Shown here piece after piece: positions 40,522 through 43,495 of a DNA stretch of 43,495 nt. The DNA is from Streptomyces sp. LUP30. GTDB lineage: Bacteria > Actinomycetota > Actinomycetes > Streptomycetales > Streptomycetaceae. Both the position numbers and the translations under genes were made by a program. Under the pieces are notes generated by a model. It searched no databases. It saw nothing but the letters and a program-made list of their open reading frames with translations, and was not told the DNA's origin. Location of the stretch: the NCBI RefSeq assembly GCF_001746365.1, contig NZ_MJAJ01000066.1:1-43495 (forward strand), written 5' to 3'. The stretch's first letter is position 1. Every line of letters begins with the position of its first letter.

Positions 40522-40619
40522 GGCGTTCACTCTGCGTCGGTACGACGACCGGATGACGTCAGCGGAAGGGTCCGCCGGGCGGGGTTCACACCGATGGCCC
40601 CGAGTGCGAACCTGTGATC

Positions 40620-42020
40620 ATGAGCCGTTTGGAAGCGCCGCGCGACGACGTGACGGGCAACCTTCTCGACCGCCTGCTGGCCGGCCTGCCCGCTGAGGCC
40701 GTCCTCACCGATCCGGACGTCACGGTCGCCTACGCCCACGACATGGCGGGCTTCTGCCCGGCCGGCGCCCCGGCCGTGGTCGTGCTGCCGCGCACGGCCG
40801 AAGAGGTCCAGCACGTGATGCGCACGGCGACCGAGCTGCGCGTCCCGGTCGTGCCGCAGGGCGCCCGCACCGGCCTGTCCGGCGGCGCCAACGCCACCGA
40901 GGGCTGCATCGTCCTGTCCCTGACCAGGATGGACCGCATCATCGAGATCAACCCCGTGGACCGCGTCGCCGTGGTCGAACCCGGCGTCGTCAACGCGGTC
41001 CTGTCGCGGGCCGTGGGCGAACACGGCCTGTACTACCCGCCCGACCCCTCCAGCTGGGAGACGTGCACGATCGGCGGCAACATCGGCACCGCGTCCGGCG
41101 GCCTGTGCTGCGTCAAGTACGGGGTGACGGCCGAGTACGTCCTCGGACTCGACGTGGTGCTCGCCGACGGACGGCTGATGTCCACCGGCCGCCGCACCGC
41201 GAAGGGCGTCGCCGGGTACGACCTCACCCGTCTGTTCGTGGGCTCCGAGGGCTCGCTGGGAATCGTCGTGCGGGCGATCCTGGCGCTGAAGCCGCAGCCG
41301 CCGCGCCAGTTGGCGCTGGCGGCCGAGTTCGCGTCCGGCGCCGCGGCCTGCGACGCGGTGTGCCGGATCATGGCCGGCGGGCATGTGCCCTCCCTCCTCG
41401 AACTGATGGACCGCACGACCGTCCGGGCCGTCAACGAACTGACCCGTATGGGCCTGCCGGAGACCACCGAGGCCCTGCTCCTCGCCGCCTTCGACACCCC
41501 CGACCCGGCCGCCGACCTCGCCGCGGTCGGCGCGCTGTGCGAGGCGGCCGGCGCCACACAGGTCGTCCCCGCCGAGGACGTCGCCGAGTCCGAACTCCTG
41601 CTCCAGGCGCGGCGTTCGGCGCTCGTCGCGCTGGACGCCGTCAAGGGGACGACGATGATCGACGACGTGTGCGTGCCCCGCTCCAGGCTCGGCGAGATGC
41701 TCGAGGGCGTCGAACGCATCGCGGACAAGCACGGGCTGACCATCGGGGTCGTCGCCCACGCCGGAGACGGCAACACCCACCCCACGGTCTGCTTCGACGC
41801 GGCGGATCCCGACGAACGCCGGCGCGCCCGCGAGTCCTTCGACGAGATCATGGGCCTCGGCCTGGAACTCGGCGGCACCATCACCGGCGAGCACGGCGTG
41901 GGCGTGCTGAAGAAGGAGTGGCTGGCGCGCGAGATCGGCCCGGTGGGCGTGGAGATGCAGCGCGCCGTCAAGGCCGCGTTCGACCCGCTGGGCATCCTCA
42001 ACCCGGGCAAGCTGTTCTGA
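40620..42020 (+). CDS. FAD-linked oxidase, GlcD/D-lactate dehydrogenase type
   Basis: The 466-residue flavoprotein has the PCMH FAD domain (VVLPRTAEEVQHVM, VPQGARTGLSGGANA, PPDPSSWETCTIGGNIGTASGG, TRLFVGSEGSLGIV). The FAD-oxidase C domain follows (VVAHAGDGNTHPTVCFD, GGTITGEHGVGVLKKEWL, FDPLGILNPGKLF). It oxidises a 2-hydroxy acid such as glycolate or D-lactate; the exact substrate is not clear. No glcE/glcF partners are adjacent, so it may work alone. ATG 40620 and GTG 40614 are both possible starts. Confidence 0.92.
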   Translation: MSRLEAPRDDVTGNLLDRLLAGLPAEAVLTDPDVTVAYAHDMAGFCPAGAPAVVVLPRTAEEVQHVMRTATELRVPVVPQGARTGLSGGANATEGCIVLSLTRMDRIIEINPVDRVAVVEPGVVNAVLSRAVGEHGLYYPPDPSSWETCTIGGNIGTASGGLCCVKYGVTAEYVLGLDVVLADGRLMSTGRRTAKGVAGYDLTRLFVGSEGSLGIVVRAILALKPQPPRQLALAAEFASGAAACDAVCRIMAGGHVPSLLELMDRTTVRAVNELTRMGLPETTEALLLAAFDTPDPAADLAAVGALCEAAGATQVVPAEDVAESELLLQARRSALVALDAVKGTTMIDDVCVPRSRLGEMLEGVERIADKHGLTIGVVAHAGDGNTHPTVCFDAADPDERRRARESFDEIMGLGLELGGTITGEHGVGVLKKEWLAREIGPVGVEMQRAVKAAFDPLGILNPGKLF

Positions 42021-42037
42021 GGGCCGACGGTCCTCGC

Positions 42038-42556
42038 TCACTCACCCGCGTCCCCCGTCTCCTCGCCCGGCCACGGGTCGCGCAGCCACGCGTCGTCCGC
42101 CGGGACCGGTCCCCCCTGCTCCAGCGAGGGCGAGAGCCTGGGGGAGGGGGCGAGCAGCTCGGCCAGCGCGTCGTCGATGCCCAGCTGCTCGCCCTCGGAG
42201 CCGGGCGGCACCACCCGCAGCGTCCGCTCCAGCCAGGCCGAGACCTGGGCCGCGGGCGCCTCCAGGAGGGCGTCGCCGTCGGGTGAGCTCAGCGCCATCA
42301 GCACGACGCTGCGGCCCTCCGCCTTCGTCGGCCACACCCGCACGTCCCCGTGTCCGCACGGCCGGAAGACCCCCTCCACGAGCAGCTCGCGGGCGAACGT
42401 CCAGGCGACCGGCTGCTCCGAGTTGATGTGGAAGGTGACATGGACGGCGAACGGGTCGTCGCTGCGGTAGCCGAGCCTGGCCGGGACCGGGATGCCACGC
42501 TCGGGCGACAGGATGAGCTTCAGCTCCAGCTCGCGTTCCACCACGGTGTGATGCAT
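42038..42556 (-). CDS. ssgG: SsgA-like sporulation/cell division protein SsgG
   Basis: The 172-residue protein belongs to the SsgA-like family, unique to morphologically complex actinomycetes. It has LELKLILSPERGIPVPARLGY, DPFAVHVTFHINSEQPVAWTFARELL, GVFRPCGHGDVRVWP and VVLMALSSPDGDALLEAPAAQVSAWLERT. The last ~35 residues are an acidic/proline tail that makes it longer than the typical 130-145. ATG 42556 has GAGGAGAA at ideal spacing. The flanking FAD oxidase matches my memory of the ssgG locus (SCO2924), where it helps set septum position during sporulation. A perfect 11-bp inverted repeat lies upstream. Confidence 0.88.
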   Translation of the reverse strand: MHHTVVERELELKLILSPERGIPVPARLGYRSDDPFAVHVTFHINSEQPVAWTFARELLVEGVFRPCGHGDVRVWPTKAEGRSVVLMALSSPDGDALLEAPAAQVSAWLERTLRVVPPGSEGEQLGIDDALAELLAPSPRLSPSLEQGGPVPADDAWLRDPWPGEETGDAGE

Positions 42557-42858
42557 GACGTTCTCCTCTCGGAACGGAACCCGCGACGGGCCCCGGGGGC
42601 CGTCACGGACTGTCGTACGGGCCTTCGTGCGGGCCCGTACGAGTGGAGAGGGCGTGGACCCGGAACCATTACGCGGGTTCGGAGAACTTTTCCGTCGGCC
42701 GTGTGCGCCGGGCCCCGGCGGGCGGTTTCGAACGTGTGAAGAGCGTGCACGGGGTTGCCCGGAAAGGTGGCCGTATGGCCAGAGCCGCCCTGGCTCACGC
42801 GCGCGTCTGATAAATGTGGTCCCCCATCCCACCCCCGAGCAGATACGGGACGACGGAC
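42557..42858. other. divergent spacer between ssgG and the DUF2510 gene
   Basis: This region has no gene. It holds the ssgG leader with a perfect inverted repeat (42613-42642), a slightly AT-richer stretch (TTACGCGGG and AACTTTTCC near 42668-42692) and the start region of the next gene, including TGATAAATG near 42808. No promoter could be assigned confidently. Confidence 0.5.
42613..42642 (-). promoter_or_regulatory. perfect 11-bp inverted repeat upstream of ssgG
   Basis: TCGTACGGGCC (42613-42623) and GGCCCGTACGA (42632-42642) are exact inverted repeats around an 8-base centre, 57-87 bases before the ssgG start. It may be an operator for a developmental regulator or a leader hairpin. Confidence 0.5.
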
Positions 42859-43495
42859 ATGAGCGCCCCAACCCCGGCCCCCGGCGACGACAGGCCCCGC
42901 GAGGGGTACTACCCGGACCCTTCCATCCCTGGATACGTCCGGTACTGGAACGGCGCCTCCTGGGTGCCGGGCACCAGCCGGCCCGCGCCGTCCGACGGCC
43001 GGCCGCTCACGTCCCCGTCCGGCGGGCCCGCGCCCTCCGTCGAGGAGACCGGCCCGCACTTCTTCGACGAGGACCCCGCGCCGGCCGACCCCTTCGGCGG
43101 CCGCTCCGAGCCGGCCTCCGCCTGGGGCGCGGACCGCGCCCACCAGTCCGGCTTCGGCGGCGAACAGGACCGCCGCGTCTCATGGGGCGCTCCGCAGGGC
43201 GCCGACCCGCGGGCCGCCTCGCCCGCCCCGGCACAGCCCGAGGGCCGGTCGACCAGCACGGACGGCATGGCGACGATCCCGCCCGCGGAGCCGGAGGACA
43301 GCGGCGTCCCCGGCGGCGGGGACGTGGTCTCCGGCGGCACGTTCGTCTTCCGCCGCCCGACGCCGGGCGCCGGGACGGCCGGATCGCAGCCCGGCCCGGC
43401 CCAGTCCGGCCCGGCCCCGTCCGGCGCCCCCGGGTTCGTCCCCGACGAGGGCACCGTCACCTTCCGTGCGCCGGCCCCGCGCTCGGCCCACCAGG
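42859..43495 (+). CDS. DUF2510 domain protein, N-terminal part (possibly an RDD-family membrane protein)
   Basis: Only the first 212 residues are in the window. The N-terminus carries the DUF2510 motif GYYPDPSIPGYVRYWNGASWVPGTS, a short beta module found at the front of many actinobacterial membrane proteins. The rest is a disordered Pro/Ala/Gly-rich linker with repeated SGPA/GTxTFR-like pieces (GGTFVFRRP and EGTVTFRAP). Membrane helices, if any, lie beyond the right edge. From memory the gene next to ssgG encodes an RDD protein, which would fit. ATG 42859 has GGGACG upstream. Confidence 0.75.
   Translation, partial: MSAPTPAPGDDRPREGYYPDPSIPGYVRYWNGASWVPGTSRPAPSDGRPLTSPSGGPAPSVEETGPHFFDEDPAPADPFGGRSEPASAWGADRAHQSGFGGEQDRRVSWGAPQGADPRAASPAPAQPEGRSTSTDGMATIPPAEPEDSGVPGGGDVVSGGTFVFRRPTPGAGTAGSQPGPAQSGPAPSGAPGFVPDEGTVTFRAPAPRSAHQ

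Overview
The window is a stretch of chromosome from a Streptomyces (or very close actinomycete). The DNA is very GC-rich with strong GC3 codon bias and many GTG starts. Gene neighbours overlap as GTGA/ATGA, and marker genes such as nnaR, hupA and an SsgA-like protein are present. From memory, the gene order matches the S. coelicolor region around SCO2963 to SCO2923; I could not check this.

Layout. 1-741: a fragment of clpX joined to unrelated sequence, then a long gene-free stretch. 742-5489: a PNAG-type exopolysaccharide pair (deacetylase/glycosyltransferase plus acyltransferase) and a membrane protein with a PQ-rich tail. 5650-8319: nitrate transporter narK and the HemD-like regulator nnaR. 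8528-10823: a CGNR zinc-finger protein, then an ECF sigma factor with its zinc-binding anti-sigma factor. 10893-15606: HelD (RNA polymerase recycling), a strongly folded intergenic RNA, NAD-malic enzyme and nucleoid protein HU. 15688-20342: murA, a YqgE protein, a DUF3039 protein and a GH20 hexosaminidase. 20593-25695: a four-gene, end-to-end overlapping molybdenum hydroxylase operon. 25869-29501: a SUKH-like protein, tRNA-Cys, an MFS transporter and two small frameshifted genes coupled to it. 29715-33547: a superfamily 2 helicase, an IclR regulator and a Lon-domain (YlbL) protease. 33555-37264 (minus strand): a complete quaternary-amine/glycine-betaine ABC transporter. 37271-42020: an Lrp/AsnC regulator divergent from 4-hydroxyphenylpyruvate dioxygenase, a TPR protein and a GlcD-type FAD oxidase. 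42038-43495: SsgG and the start of a DUF2510 protein.

Most of this is conserved core chromosome: cell-wall precursor synthesis (murA), nucleoid and transcription machinery (hupA, helD, sigma/anti-sigma), nitrogen regulation (narK/nnaR), tyrosine catabolism (hpd and its regulator), osmoprotectant uptake and developmental genes (matAB, ssgG). I saw no biosynthetic cluster, CRISPR array, phage, integrase or transposase.

The most interesting items are: (i) the cloverleaf-like RNA with its own terminator at 13358-13490; (ii) the molybdenum hydroxylase, whose large subunit appears to lack the catalytic Glu and whose 2Fe-2S subunit carries a disordered extension of about 380 residues, with a 43-residue membrane protein closing the operon; (iii) a hairpin that hides the helD ribosome-binding site and ends at the start codon; (iv) two coupled small genes with three +1 frameshifts; (v) the truncated clpX copy at the left edge.
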